A stretch of DNA of 64,000 nucleotides from Schistosoma mansoni (GCF_000237925.1 NW_017386017.1:496001-560000), one strand, 5' to 3'; positions 11,926-23,039 are shown, counted from the stretch's first letter. Notes: a model not told the origin generated them from the letters alone. Numbers and translations are program-made.

Positions 11926-12147
11926 AGGTATGTGTTTAAATTCTAGAATTTACTACATTATTCTCTCGTCTATTTGTAGAAGAATGACCACCGAGTTTTA
12001 TATTAATCATGGTAAACCAAAAAATTAGAGAGAGAGAGAGAGAAAGCGAGGTCATTGAAAAACGAAATTGCTTATTATCATGAAATAAATGATATTTTAA
12101 ACATATGGAAATTTTATAAGCAAAGATAGATAATAGGAAGCAGTGGA

Positions 12148-12192
12148 ATCCAGGACGCACGTTTCGTCGTATTTGGGACTCGTCAGCTGGAT
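12148..12192 (-). ncRNA. Smα-type hammerhead ribozyme (HH-A)
   Basis: On the minus strand: ATCCAG, CTGACGA, stem II GTCC/CGAC (one mismatch), GAAAC, GTGC, GTC, CTGGAT. All core residues and the GTC triplet are intact. It is the partner of the ribozyme at 235-279 across the inverted duplication. Confidence 0.75.
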
Positions 12193-12462
12193 GTACTTGA
12201 GTTTATTAAAGAATATTATTTTGGTGAATCATTCAGATAATATAAAATTATTTTCATAACTTGTTAATGGTTACTATGGATATGGGTATTTGTAGTATTT
12301 GTTGTTATACAGTATCATTAATCTTCTTTGTAAATCTTACTACCAATTTTAATATTACTATCTGGATTTAAAATTAACTGGTTGTGATTTGTGTAATTTA
12401 TTTGGTTTACAAGTGATCCACATTAACCTGGGTTCAAATCCCGGCAGCATTACCAAATGTAA

Positions 12463-12735
12463 TGAGCGAGAAGACAGGCGTGGACAATCGAATGTATTTG
12501 AGCATATAATTACAGATCAGCTGAGTAAAATCTGAAAACCATACAGTAAATATTTCATTTGTGAAATGTTCATTAATTGTCTCAGGCTTCATTGTTCCTG
12601 CTATTCCATACCGATTGCTTTCTGTTCTCATTCTTTCTTCCTTGATCTTCTCAACTTTTTGGTACCAAACATCTTATTTCTGAATAGTGTTACATACTAC
12701 TTATATGTTGACATAAGTAGTACACACCCCAGTAC
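12463..12735 (+). repeat. Repeat family D, copy 2
   Basis: GGACAATCGAATGTATTTGA at the start and CTACTTATATGTTGACATAA near the end match the copy at 4684. It abuts the outer end of the inverted-duplication arm exactly, so that arm may end at a family D junction. Confidence 0.65.
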
Positions 12736-14109
12736 ATACGTTACAGTCATGACTGTTAAAGACACACTAAATAATCGTTTTTTTGCTTCGCGGAACATTC
12801 GTTATGACAGTAAATGCAAATTGATACATAAATAATTGATGAACTTGAAGATTCGCTCCAAGAGATAAACATGAGTTGTAAAATCATTTAAATTTATGAA
12901 ATAGTGGATAACTATATTGACGACCAATCAATGTTATCTGTGGCAAGAATATACTTTAGGTTTTATAACCTAAAAGCCCAACTTCATCAATATATATTAT
13001 GATTCCAGTTATGTATTCATATATAGATTCTTTATTAATTATGTAAAAGAGGGACGGTTTTGAGAATCGAGATTCCTGGATGAAACTCATTGTCAAGTCA
13101 TGAATGTGTACTGTTAAAAGCTGATGATTATTTTTCATTTTTATCAAACGAAAAAGATCGGAATACAGTTACTAAGGACTTATTATGTCCTTGATCTGTC
13201 TACTCACTAGTATGAAGAGGATAACTTGTCTAAATCTAGATTAGAATCTTGACGTAAACTGGCTTAACCTTGAGGCTAGTATGAGTGAGTTCGAAGTAAG
13301 ATCAACTGTTTGGTGCAAAGAGACGAAAATTATTCCAACACTTGACTAGCTGACAAGCTGTTCTGGGCATTTGAAATGCAAACGAAAATCTGCTCTTTGT
13401 TTTCCTAAAAGAAAGTTGTCATATTAAGTTTATCTACTACTCGTTGTTTGTTTGTTGATTGTTGATAACAGACAATTTCCTTAAATCTTCCCTTAAAACA
13501 TGCAATGCTGTGACAAATATAACTTAAGGAGTACAATAATTTACGGAATAACTTATTAGAAAATGCCTTCCACACAAAATTCATCGATGAAAACTCTTTA
13601 GCCTAAATCTTTAAATCTAACTTTGTCTAACATAAAACAATCTGGGAACTTTTAAAAATCTCTTTAGTCCTTGTAAAGTTTCAATAAAATGGTTAATTTT
13701 ACTTCTATGTAAACAGATTTGTAGGTTGTTGTTTATTTAATTTTCAAACGACATAACCTGTCAAAGATTTTAATGAATTTGGTAAATATGGAACATCTGT
13801 TTATATATTATAATATTATTGATTTTTCTCCCATCAATAATTCCATTACAAAGTATTATTTTTGGATTCTATGGGAACTGACTGATAATCGATTGTGGTT
13901 TTTTTTTTTAAAATTTCATCTTTAAACTATACTTTTCCCCAAGATTAAATTCAATTTGAGCGTTTCCTCAAATGAAAGCACATTTTTCGGAGTATTGATA
14001 AATGACTCTTATATTTGAAAATTTTTTTTTGAATTTTGAGATCACTTTATAAATCATCAAAATGTTATGGTTCATCATATTCCACTACTGTTTCTTTAAA
14101 CTGATGTGA
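12736..14109. other. No gene seen
   Basis: AT-rich intergenic sequence without a convincing ORF, RNA gene or recognised repeat. Confidence 0.45.
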
Positions 14110-14335
14110 CTGTGTAGTGAACAAGAATACGAGTGGGGACAATCGAATGTATTTGAGCACCAATTATATACTATCTCACTAAATCCTTCCATCTTCTCTG
14201 ATTTAATTGTTCATACATTTTCGTCCCGATTGTGCTTCATTCCTGTTCTTTCCTTATCGATCTTCTGCCAAAATACATTCCATGTCTGAACATCACCATA
14301 TACTACTTATATGGATATAAGTAGACCACACCACA
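14110..14335 (+). repeat. Repeat family D, copy 3
   Basis: GGGGACAATCGAATGTATTT through CTACTTATATGGATATAAGT. It is shorter than copy 1 in the middle. Confidence 0.65.
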
Positions 14336-14754
14336 ATTGTACTTCCTTAAATTTTCAAAAGGAGAACAAATTTTACAATCACTATCACTTCAAATTAAAA
14401 TAATTATGATAAAATAAGGAAATAATAAAAGTTTATAAGGTGAAACAGTAGAAAACATTCAATAAAGAATATAGAATGGATGATATTGTGTTTAGATCCT
14501 ATCATTATCCTTTTTTATGTAATGATATCTTTGTTTGTCATATACATTTATTCTTTATATCAACTATCGAGAACCATTAAATTGCGGGAAATCATCTATA
14601 ATTATCATAATGTTTACCTCATTAGCATAATAAGTTTTGATGAGGAGTTGTTACTATTCAGTTTGACCATATCAAGATAAAAAAGTGTACAATTAATGCA
14701 ATATGATTATATTTGGAAGTGAATTATAAACCGAATAAATTCTATTCACTTGGT

Positions 14755-15105
14755 ATTGTTTGTTTGAATCTTCCCATTGATGTTTAGGACTGCAATTGAT
14801 CAGTCTCTTATTGGCATATGTGCTTACTGTGTGTATTGCCTCAATATAGCCTTAATTCACAAGCATTATAAGGAATGGTGGATGATGTCTAGCAGTGTAA
14901 TCCAGTTTGACGCGTGTTTCATCCTATTTGCGACTCGTCAGCTGGATGTACCTGCATCTCAGAGTTGATATTCACTCTGGGACTCGAACCCAGTACCGTT
15001 CGCTTCAAACGCCATCGCGTTATCCACTCAGTTACTGAGTCCTCAAAGCCAATCACAGTCCTAAACATCAAAGGGAAGATTCAAACAAACAATACCAAGA
15101 GAATT
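14755..15105 (-). repeat. Smα (HH-A) element, full-length, minus strand
   Basis: Outer flanks (CCCATTGATGTTTAGGACTG and its inverse), a pol III-like head (GTACTGGGTTCGAGTCCCAG read on the minus strand, preceded by AACGCGATGGCG) and a hammerhead at 14900-14947. The core CTGACGA...GAAAC is intact. Stem II is weakened (GTCG facing GGAT), and three extra bases lie beside the GTC site before CTGGAT. Confidence 0.8.
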
Positions 15106-15129
15106 TAAACTTCACCCCATCGCACAAGC

Positions 15130-15312
15130 AAGTGACCATCGGAACTCAGTAGCTGAGTGGATAACACGATGGCGTTTGAAGCGAATGGCACTGGATTCGA
15201 GTCCCAGAGTGAAAATTTACATTTGGATGCAGATATATCCAGTTGACGAGTCCCGAATAGGACGAAACACGCGCCCTGTATTCCACTCCTAACCACCATC
15301 CATCTTTGCTCA
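15130..15312 (+). repeat. Smα (HH-A) element, plus strand
   Basis: It lies head-to-head with the copy at 14755-15105. The A-box-like GTAGCTGAGTGGATAACACG and B-box-like GGATTCGAGTCCCAG precede a hammerhead at about 15236-15282. The core starts TTGACGA instead of CTGACGA and the cleavage triplet is GCC, so the ribozyme should be inactive. Confidence 0.8.
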
Positions 15313-15712
15313 TACATTAAATACTTATTTGTACTTTTTTTTAAATTTCCTTCACATTCTGTGCGATTCTTCTACTTCCCAATTCCTTTCCATTTCCTTT
15401 TTTTTCTAATCGAAATCGATTTTCCAAGCCTTCTGCTGTTAAGTTTTCCATTTTCGATTAGTGTTACATACTACTTATGTCTGTCGACCTAAATCGCACA
15501 CACCTATATATTCATATACAAATGAACAATATCTCTTAAGATTATAATTACTTATTTCTTGTTAGTAGTATATTTTAAGTTCTTGCATTTTTGTCATTTT
15601 CTCTTTCATTCCTTTTGCTAAAATAACTTCATTCCTACGTTAAAACAAGAATTTGAATAAGTTTCGTCATTCATGCATTTAAAAAAATAAACAATATTTT
15701 AATGAAAAGTTC

Positions 15713-16012
15713 GTGAAACTAGAAAGTAATGGACCGGTGTTACATTCTAGTAAAGGGTTCCTCAGAGGTGTACACCCAAGATCACACCAGAAATTGACTT
15801 GATAGAAGTTGTGGGTAACATCGGAGACCATCAACATTATTTAAATAGGGAAGCTCCGGTTGTGGGACGCAAGTATCTTGGATTCAATCATTGGTGGGAT
15901 AGTGTATGTGTGTGTGCAATGTTGAACAGTTCAGTATTAGTACAAAACATTTGTTTAATGCTATTTGTTTTTAGTAATATTTCAACCAGGATCGATTTGT
16001 GCAGGAAATATG
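15713..16012 (+). repeat. SINE-like repeat family F, copy 2
   Basis: Same start, middle motifs and end as 7023-7315, with about 90% matching bases by eye. The ORF across it is fortuitous. Confidence 0.6.
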
Positions 16013-16384
16013 TTAGATTCATTAAGAAATATCATCACTTTTCAGTAAAATTGACATGGGATTATTTTTAACTCGAGATTTGGTTCTTTATTGTGTTTAT
16101 AACGATTGACAATGTTTATCTGTAACTATGGTGAAAGTTATATTGTTTCCCTGTTTCTGTGTCACCATGATTTAATGATTTCAAATAGCATGTTGTAGGT
16201 TTCATTTACTGTTGATACATATCCTAACTCAAAAGCCTATTGAATGTTTCACAAACACTAAGCTATTCAATGGCTAATTCGTTTTTGTCTATTTATTTTC
16301 TTAAGTTAGTGAAGAGAGATTTTGTGTTTAAGTTAATAGATTTTAGGGTGTTATTCAGTTTTATAAACATTTTGTACATTGTAA

Positions 16385-16625
16385 GTAAAGATGGATAGTG
16401 GCTAGCAGTGTAATCCAGGACGCAGGTACATCCAGCTGACGAGTCCCAAATAGGACTAAACGCGCGTCAAACTGGATTCCACTGCTAACCACTATCCATC
16501 TTTTCTTACAATACTTGTGAATTAAGGCTATATCGAGGCAATACGCACAGTATGCACATATGCCAATTAGAGACTAACCAGTTGCAGTCCTAAACATCAA
16601 TGGGAAGATTGAAACAAACAATACT
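16385..16625. repeat. Smα (HH-A) inverted partial dimer
   Basis: A minus-strand end (AGATGGATAGTGGCTAGCAG...CCAGGACGC) is joined directly to a plus-strand hammerhead (CATCCAGCTGACGAGTCC...). The second core element reads TAAAC instead of GAAAC and three bases are inserted after GTC, so it is predicted inactive. The outer flank (AATTAAGGCTATATCGAGGC...) matches the flanks at 14755 and 27758 in inverse orientation. Confidence 0.75.
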
Positions 16626-17140
16626 AAGTTGAATTTTGTACATTGGTAGAAAATGTATTCAAGAAAGATAATCAGCGCTTTATGAATAAATCGTTTATCT
16701 TAGAGTATTCGATAACACTGAAATGTTTACAGAGGATTGACATTAGACATAAACGTTAATATCATTCTTGTATTCATCATATTTCTCCAAAGATTGTTTA
16801 TATAAACCTTTTTTACAAAAGAAATGTACATGATAATAGATCTAAGTTATTTAACTACTCGTTTACCGAGTTCTCACTTTCCATTGCTCATCCATATATC
16901 AGTTATTTGATTCAGTTAATTAGCTTTGATCAGGTATCTCGTCAATGATCTTGAGTTATCTTTGATCATCCTCTGAAACTATTCAGATCCAAAGATCATT
17001 CATCTCGTGTAACAACTGTCTATCTTACTAATTAATGCAATAAATATGTTGATCATTCATGATTTCCACGTAATACTGCATTATAATCTTGTTTAACATT
17101 ATAAATCAAATTATGTATGGACTGTTTCGGTTTAGAACAA
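16626..17140. other. No gene seen
   Basis: AT-rich spacer. Nothing recognisable on either strand. Confidence 0.45.
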
Positions 17141-17144
17141 AAAG

Positions 17145-17735
17145 AATAGATTTTGATAGTGTAATAAGAAGACGAAGAACTGTGATATATTAGCGCAATA
17201 TATTTCGAACAGAAGGGGGTTTTGTGGACTGATAGGTCCTGGGTTCGAATCTCGTGAGGCAGGATCGTGGATGCGCACTGCTGAGGAGTCCCATAATAGG
17301 ACGAAACGGCCGTTCAGTGCTTCCAGGTTTTTCTTGGTGGTTTAGTTTCAATTGAATCATGATCTCAACTATATAAACGTTTCGAACAATCTGATCAAGG
17401 ATATACTCGCTAAGAACATTTATATATATTTATAAACATAAAAGGTCAACTAGATTGGAAATGGGGGGTAAGAGTAGACAATAATAATAATAATAATAAT
17501 GTGAAAACAGTTTGAAACCTAATGACTCTGGATAATAAGCTAATATTACCATGGTAGGTTTAAAGTGAGAACAAACTGTTTTTGAATACACAAAGGGGGT
17601 TTGAAATTTCGTATCGCTAAGGCTTTAATAACAAGTATATGTGTGATCAGATTGTTAGAAATGTATTGTGCTAATATATATCTTATAGTTCTGATAATCT
17701 TCGTCTTCTTATTACACTATCGAAAAAGAATAGCT
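17145..17735. repeat. Foldback structure interrupted by an HH-B element
   Basis: GATAGTGTAATAAGAAGACG (17156 on) is the exact reverse complement of CGTCTTCTTATTACACTATC (ending 17723). Similarity continues through ATATATTAGCGCAATATATT and ACAATCTGATCA. The left arm is split by an HH-B insertion (17212-17379) bounded by TTTCGAACA at 17203-17211 and 17380-17388. The loop holds an (AAT)n run at about 17479-17502. Confidence 0.7.
17275..17320 (+). ncRNA. HH-B hammerhead ribozyme, intact core
   Basis: GCACTG, CTGAGGA, stem II GTCC/GGAC, GAAAC, GGCC, cleavage triplet GTT, CAGTGC. Stem I (GCACTG with CAGTGC) is fully complementary and all core residues are canonical. GTT is a permitted triplet. It is one of the best-preserved ribozymes in the window and sits inside a short HH-B element with a 9-bp target duplication. 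Confidence 0.75.
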
Positions 17736-17776
17736 TTTTTCATAATCAGGATAAATGTACCAAATCGTATAACATT

Positions 17777-17932
17777 ACTCTGGCTCGGGGCTGGTAGGTC
17801 CTGGATTCGAGTCTCGCGAGGCGAGGTTGTGAAAGCGCACTGCTGAGGAGTCCCACAATAGGACGAAACGGCCATACAGTGCTTCCACGCTTTCCATAGT
17901 GGTCTAGCTTCAATTGACTCAAGCTTTCAACA
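17777..17932 (+). repeat. HH-B element with hammerhead
   Basis: B-box-like GGATTCGAGTCTC, then a hammerhead at 17837-17882 with canonical core (CTGAGGA, GTCC/GGAC, GAAAC) and perfect stem I (GCACTG/CAGTGC). The cleavage triplet is ATA, which is allowed by the NUH rule but weak. It lies 42 bp upstream of the receptor-like start codon and could be in its 5' UTR or upstream intron. Confidence 0.75.
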
Positions 17933-17974
17933 TTAAATTTTTTCACTATTGATTTATTTTTTTTAGCTACCTCA

Positions 17975-19079
17975 ATGGTAACACCATTTACAAACTACTC
18001 AAATTACTTTATCAATCAAACATCCATAGAAAATATAACACACTTAAAAACTATTCAATTGATCAATCATAATGATACATTAAATGGAACATTTATTAAT
18101 CCATTCCATATACACAAATCAATATCATTGAATAACATTGAAGGATCAGCGACATTCCAAAATCATCGAATAACCATGATTAATCTATTCTTTAACAAAT
18201 TATTCATTCCATTTATTTTATTTGGATTATTTTTAAATTTTATATTAGCTAATACAATATTAAGACTATCTTATAAACAATTACCATGGTTACTATATTT
18301 ATTTTACATCATTATATTAGATCAATTTGATCTAATCATTACTATAATTGATTTTTCGATCCGATCATATTATCATATACATTTATTAATTATAATACAA
18401 TTTCTTGGACGTTTCTATTGTCAAATTATACCAATGTTATATAATTTATTAAAACATTTACATTCATTATTATTTATAAATTGCGCTATTGAAATATTGA
18501 AATTAAATTTAAATCCATTTCAATCAATAAATCAATCATTTAAACAAACAAAACAATCAATACAAAATATTTTAATATTAATTTTTGTTATTATTATTAT
18601 ATTTAATTGTCAATTTATATGGACATTTGATTTATCTAAATTAGATACATTATTATTACATAAACATATATTACATAATATATATAAATGTGATTTTGCA
18701 TTAACATGGTTATTAAGTCCAATATATTTAAATTATATATGGCCTATAATAGATCATATAATTGGTGATTTATTACCATGTTTTATATGTTTAATAAATG
18801 GAATTATTAATTATATAATATATCGATTAAGATTTATGAAATATAAGAAAGAAATCAATAATTGGTTGGATACTAATAATAATAGTCAAGATAAGAAATT
18901 CTGGGCCATCTTTATTGGAGATAACAACAATCAGCAAAGATGTAATAAAACCAATTATTTATTATATACTAAATGGATTATGAAAGTTATTAGAGTATTT
19001 AATTTACTTTGTTTTATTCATGGAATATTTTTGATACCACGTTGTTTATACTATTTAATGAAATATTTCTTTTTTATAA
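17975..19079 (+). CDS. Seven-helix-receptor-like membrane protein, large exon
   Basis: About 368 codons beginning MVTPFTNYSN. The first 65 residues hold several N-X-S/T sites (NYS, NQT, NIT, NDT, NGT), as in an extracellular N-terminus. Hydrophobic segments follow near residues 72-95, 101-123, 140-166, 193-214, 252-285 and 333-360. A cysteine at the start of the third (FYCQ) and another before the fifth (YKCDF) match the usual disulphide pair of rhodopsin-type receptors. No DRY motif is evident, so this would be a divergent flatworm receptor or a different multi-span protein. A TTTTTTTTAG acceptor ends 8 bp before the ATG, fitting cis or spliced-leader trans-splicing. The exon ends at A|GTAAGT after FFFI; the in-frame 19 codons beyond are intronic. 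Confidence 0.55.
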
Positions 19080-19379
19080 GTAAGTTTAAAAGAAACTTTT
19101 GTATAATTTGTGATGTTACTGAAATTTTGTTTAAGTAGTATAATATTTTGGTTGACATTTTTGATGCGACAGTGTTCACATCTAAGGTTCATTATGGGAT
19201 TCTAATATATGGAACTCATTCCACAATAAGTAATGGACCTTATTGTAAGTTTGTTATTGAAATAGTAACAACACAAGAAAGAAATTAATAATTTGTCCGG
19301 TAGTAATAATAATAATGAAGAGAAATTTTCGACCATCTTTATTAATGATAACAACAATCAGCAAAGATATAATCAAAAC

Positions 19380-19726
19380 TTCGGGAAGTACATCCAGGAG
19401 CTCTAGTGAGAAGCAGTGACCAGTGGAGTGCAAACTACGTCTGCCGTGAGAAAGGAACTCACTGTAGACAATTGGTGAATGGTTGCTCAACTTCGCGGAT
19501 CAGTTGAAGTTAGACATTAACACCATTGGATGCCAGCTCAGTGATCTATCGGTAAAGGGCTCTGGAGAGAGACTGGTAGGTCCTGGGTTCGAATCTCGCG
19601 AGAGCATGTTCGTGGATGCGCACTGCTGAGGAGTCCCATAATAGGACGAAACGGCCGTCCAGTGTTTCCAGGTTTTCTATGGTGGTCTAGCTTCAATTGA
19701 CTCATGCTTTCAATTATGAAAACAAT
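19380..19726 (+). repeat. HH-B element, near full length
   Basis: It holds a long 5' part related to the outer part of the 5741-6060 copy (GCAGTGACCAGTGGAGTGCA, GACAATTGGTGAA), a tRNA-like head (CAGCTCAGTGATCTATCGG, GGGTTCGAATCTCGC), a hammerhead and the terminal motif ATTGACTCATGCTTTCAATT. AAAAC flanks both sides, consistent with a short target duplication. Confidence 0.75.
19620..19665 (+). ncRNA. HH-B hammerhead ribozyme, best-preserved copy
   Basis: GCACTG, CTGAGGA, stem II GTCC/GGAC, GAAAC, GGCC, GTC, CAGTGT. All core residues and the GTC triplet are canonical. Stem I has one G-T wobble. It is the strongest candidate for self-cleavage among HH-B copies. Confidence 0.8.
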
Positions 19727-20046
19727 TATTTATTATATATTAAATGCATTATGAAAATTAGTCAAGTATTTAATTTACTTTGTTTTATTCATGGAATATT
19801 TTTGATACCACGTTGTTTATATTATTTGATGAAATATTTCTTTTTTATAAGTAAGTTTAAAAGAAACTTTTGTATAATTTGTGATGTTACTGAAATTTAT
19901 TTTAAGTAGTGTAATATATTAGTTGAAATTTATGATGCTATAATGTTGATATCTAATATTTATTATGGGATTCTAATATGTCGAAGTCATTTCACAGTAA
20001 AAAATGAACTTAATTGAAAGTTTGTTATTGAAATAGTAACAACACA

Positions 20047-21817
20047 AAAACTGGATGGCTGGTAGCAGCAGGGATATGTGGAAACATACTGTCTAATAAA
20101 TCTTAAATATTTACAGGAAATAACTAGAAACATTGATTCATAGCAGAGATGTGGGAAACGAAACGAACATTATTTATAACGGACTAGAAACTGAATTACT
20201 TACTAAGGAAGTCGATTAACAAGTGATAAACAATAAAAATGAAGATAACATTCATGGATTTAGCCGTAACTTAAGTTGGATATTAGGACTGACACCTTAG
20301 AGTTTACAAGTCATTAATGAACCTAGGTAGGAAGGAATAGCAACCAATAGGGATTAAATTTTCAGTGTTGTGGAATTCAGTAATTATCGAATACTTTTTG
20401 TATCTAACTGAAGTTCTAATTAAGAAACATGTTCGTGGTCGGTAAAATATTTGGTAGTTGTTGTTATTAAAAGATATTTCCAGTGAAGATATATTACCCA
20501 CAAACTAACATCAGAAGAATATATGAAAAGAAATTGGAAGATCATTGCATAATATCGACAATAGATTGAAATTATAAGTAAAACTCGTCAGGTGCCGCAT
20601 CAAGGGACTGAAGGCTAAGCGCTCGATAAAAGACTTGAATGTGTTGGGTTTGACCTCCTGTACGATCTTGAATGTACACTATTAACGTGTAGCATACTAA
20701 GGTGAAACAGCTTTTTCTGTTCCCTGATTCTCAATATTTGCATAAGTTCAGTTCTTGATGTAAAACTATAACAAATATGAGACTAAATCAACAAGATTTT
20801 TGAGATATCCACAAACATTTTGGAAAATTAAAAAAAGTGTGAAATTCCATAACACATCAGAATACCGAAACTATTACACTATTGTATTACTAAAACGAAT
20901 ATTCAGCAATCATATGTTTCTTATAACCAATAAACAATGAAGTTTAAAGATTCCAATGATTTGTCTAGATCAACCAGGTCATTATATATTCTTCTCCATT
21001 CCTAGTTTACACATGAAACACTTCTACGAATCTTTTAGTTATTTCATGCATTTTAGATTATCTGCTAAATTTCATGAGAAGATTCACTTTTTATCAACAT
21101 GACTCTATTGTCATTTCGATATCGTCAATTGAATAGTCGCATTCTACTCAAATTTCGGTGTCAAGTCAGCTTTCATTAATCATCCACAATATTTTACCGT
21201 TTTCTTTACTATTCAAGGAACAAAACTATCTTCTTCTACTTCACATATAATAGGACATTTCTCACCACTGCAATCTCCTTTGTATTCATTAGTTTATAAA
21301 GAATGTAGTGCAGTGCTTCGTTAGTAGTTCACCTCGATAACCGTTATCATACAAATCTTAACGGTGCATAAAGTCAGAAGGCAAAGAGAAGCGGCAGCTA
21401 CAGTTTTATTGATAAATGAAGCAGACCAGAAAGTTATGAGCACATGAGCGAATACCAGCGAGCGAAACAAAAATGACACTCATTGGAGATGGTGGGTAAG
21501 CCAAACTCACTTTAACCAATATTTATAGTCAGACAAGAATAAATGACAGACATGTGATAAATAGGATAAGAAGGGTACAATACACATACGCTCATATAAA
21601 AATGGTCAGGGTTAATAAATGAATAATTAACAAGGTGAAAACATGACTCAAGATGGATAGATAAATTGGCTTGTCCAGAAGCTAGAATAAGAGGATATGG
21701 GCTTAACATATCAAACGATACTACAGGGAATTCTCCTTTAGACTGCCAACATATCCATTTTGATCACGTATTAATGTAAATATGTATACATATATCTATT
21801 TTCACTTTGAATTTTAG
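20047..21817. other. Probable intron of the receptor-like gene
   Basis: No ORF with protein character. It lies between the duplicated exon and the phase-compatible 3' exon at 21818. Nothing else was recognised. Confidence 0.45.
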
Positions 21818-22527
21818 GTCGAGTAACAACTCGTAACAATGTACATAGTCATGAACTAGACGACTTTCAAAGTCAAACAGGTCAAGGTCTATTGAATACG
21901 ATCAATCATATTATAGAATTATTAAGACCTTATGAAATGTATTTAGGTCATTATGAATCTGCATTATGTTATATAAATGTTATTGAAATACATATAAGAA
22001 TTATTATTCTATTGCTTGGTCTAGATGAATTCAAATCAGATCTTTATACACATCTATCTATAGTCTTTAATTATTTCAAACGATTATCATTATGTAATCT
22101 ATATGGAAGAAAGGTATTTCTCCAAAATTCTAGTCGACAGATTCAATCTATGCGTAGAACTATGATTGATTTACCTTTGGATCATAAAACCACCAATGAA
22201 GATCCTATTGAAATGTCAAAATATTTACCCAAGATCAAATGTAATTCTGATAATCTTAACAGTGATGATCATTATAAACAGAAGAAAACATCTTCATTTA
22301 TAGAATGTAACACTACAGTGAATTCACAAACTTCTTTAATTACTGATATTCAATTGAATCATACTACTTATAATGATAAAAGTATTGAATCTGATATCAC
22401 AAAAATTGACAAATTCAAATCTAATATTCATTCAAAATATGATTGGTATGATTTTAAAAGGTATAAATCTAATGATGTATCTAGTTCGGAATCATTTACA
22501 AGGAAATATCATATCTTTTATTTATGA
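21818..22527 (+). CDS. Likely 3' exon of the receptor-like gene
   Basis: A clear acceptor (CACTTTGAATTTTAG) opens a frame of about 236 codons running to TGA at 22527. It starts with two bases completing a codon, which fits the phase-1 donor at 19079 (and the duplicate donor at 19850). The first about 110 residues are helical-looking, with a moderately hydrophobic stretch (INVIEIHIRIIILLLGL) and NYFKRLSLCNLYGRK. The rest is polar and Asn/Ser/Asp-rich, like a cytoplasmic tail. A seventh helix is only weakly suggested. The join to the upstream exon rests on phase and proximity; it could also belong to a separate gene. Confidence 0.45.
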
Positions 22528-22568
22528 AATATTCTATAGAAGGATAAAAATAAACAATTATATCTAAT

Positions 22569-22820
22569 CAAAAGGAGGTTTGCGTGGAGATTTCAGTATT
22601 CGCATAGTTGAAATCAGGAGTCAATTCAAGTTAGACCACCAAGGAAAACCTGGAAGAACTGGACAGGCGTTTCATCCTATCGTGGGACTCCTCAGTGGCA
22701 GTGCGCATCCACGATCTCGCCTTGCGAGATTCTCACAGTAGGACGAAACGGTCGTCCAGTGCTTCCAGGTTTTCCTTGGTGATCTAACTTCAATTGACTC
22801 ATGCTTCCAACTATGAAAAT
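22569..22820. repeat. HH-B inverted dimer behind the receptor-like gene
   Basis: The minus-strand half (22603-22727) has a hammerhead with three extra bases between stem I and CTGAGGA. The plus-strand half (22733-22818) starts inside a second ribozyme (GTAGGACGAAAC...GTCGTCCAGTGC), which lacks its 5' strand. The outer ends are inverted (CATAGTTGAAATCAGG; CTTCCAACTATG). Confidence 0.75.
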
Positions 22821-23039
22821 AAAACCTAAATTGATGAAAAATAAACAAAGTTTGCATTTTTTAAAAAACAATAAAATATTTCTGTTGTCCTCAAAAACAT
22901 TTACTCTTACCTTCTTAGTGGTTTTAATAAATTCTATTAAATTAATTTTTCAAGTTACTTCTCAAACGGGTATTTGTGACTAGTGTGAGAATGAAACACA
23001 AAGAAAATCGTGACAGATATAGATATTCAGTATGGGATC

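Larger units (their letters stand above)
10850..12463. repeat. Arm 2 of the large inverted duplication
   Basis: The reverse complement of 1-1545. It ends at CCAAATGTAAT, matching ATTACATTTGG at the very start of the window. It contains an HH-B element (11690-11925), an (AG)n tract (12027-12045), an Smα hammerhead (12148-12192) and GGGTTCAAATCCCGGCAGC near its outer end. Small indels distinguish the arms, so the duplication is not recent or has been independently mutated. Confidence 0.85.
19265..20046 (+). pseudogene. Tandem duplicate of the receptor-like 3' exon, broken by a SINE
   Basis: After the segment ending GTAACAACACAA, the sequence repeats the stretch that began near 18848. It carries the same AATAATTGNNGG start, GATAACAACAATCAGCAAAG, the codons for FNLLCFIHGIFLIPRCLYYL and the same donor ATAA|GTAAGT (19850/19851). 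An HH-B element (about 19380-19726) interrupts it within the segment equivalent to CNKTNYLLY. It cannot encode the upstream helices itself, but its intact donor could still compete in splicing. Confidence 0.8.

Noticed and set aside
12422-12450. Possible tRNA gene (B-box GGGTTCAAATCCCGGC, also at the window start)
   Set aside because: No matching acceptor stem or A box at the right spacing; part of the duplicated repeat arm.
22801-22983. ORF after the receptor-like gene with a hydrophobic stretch
   Set aside because: It begins inside an HH-B terminus and is too short; no splice context linking it to the gene.
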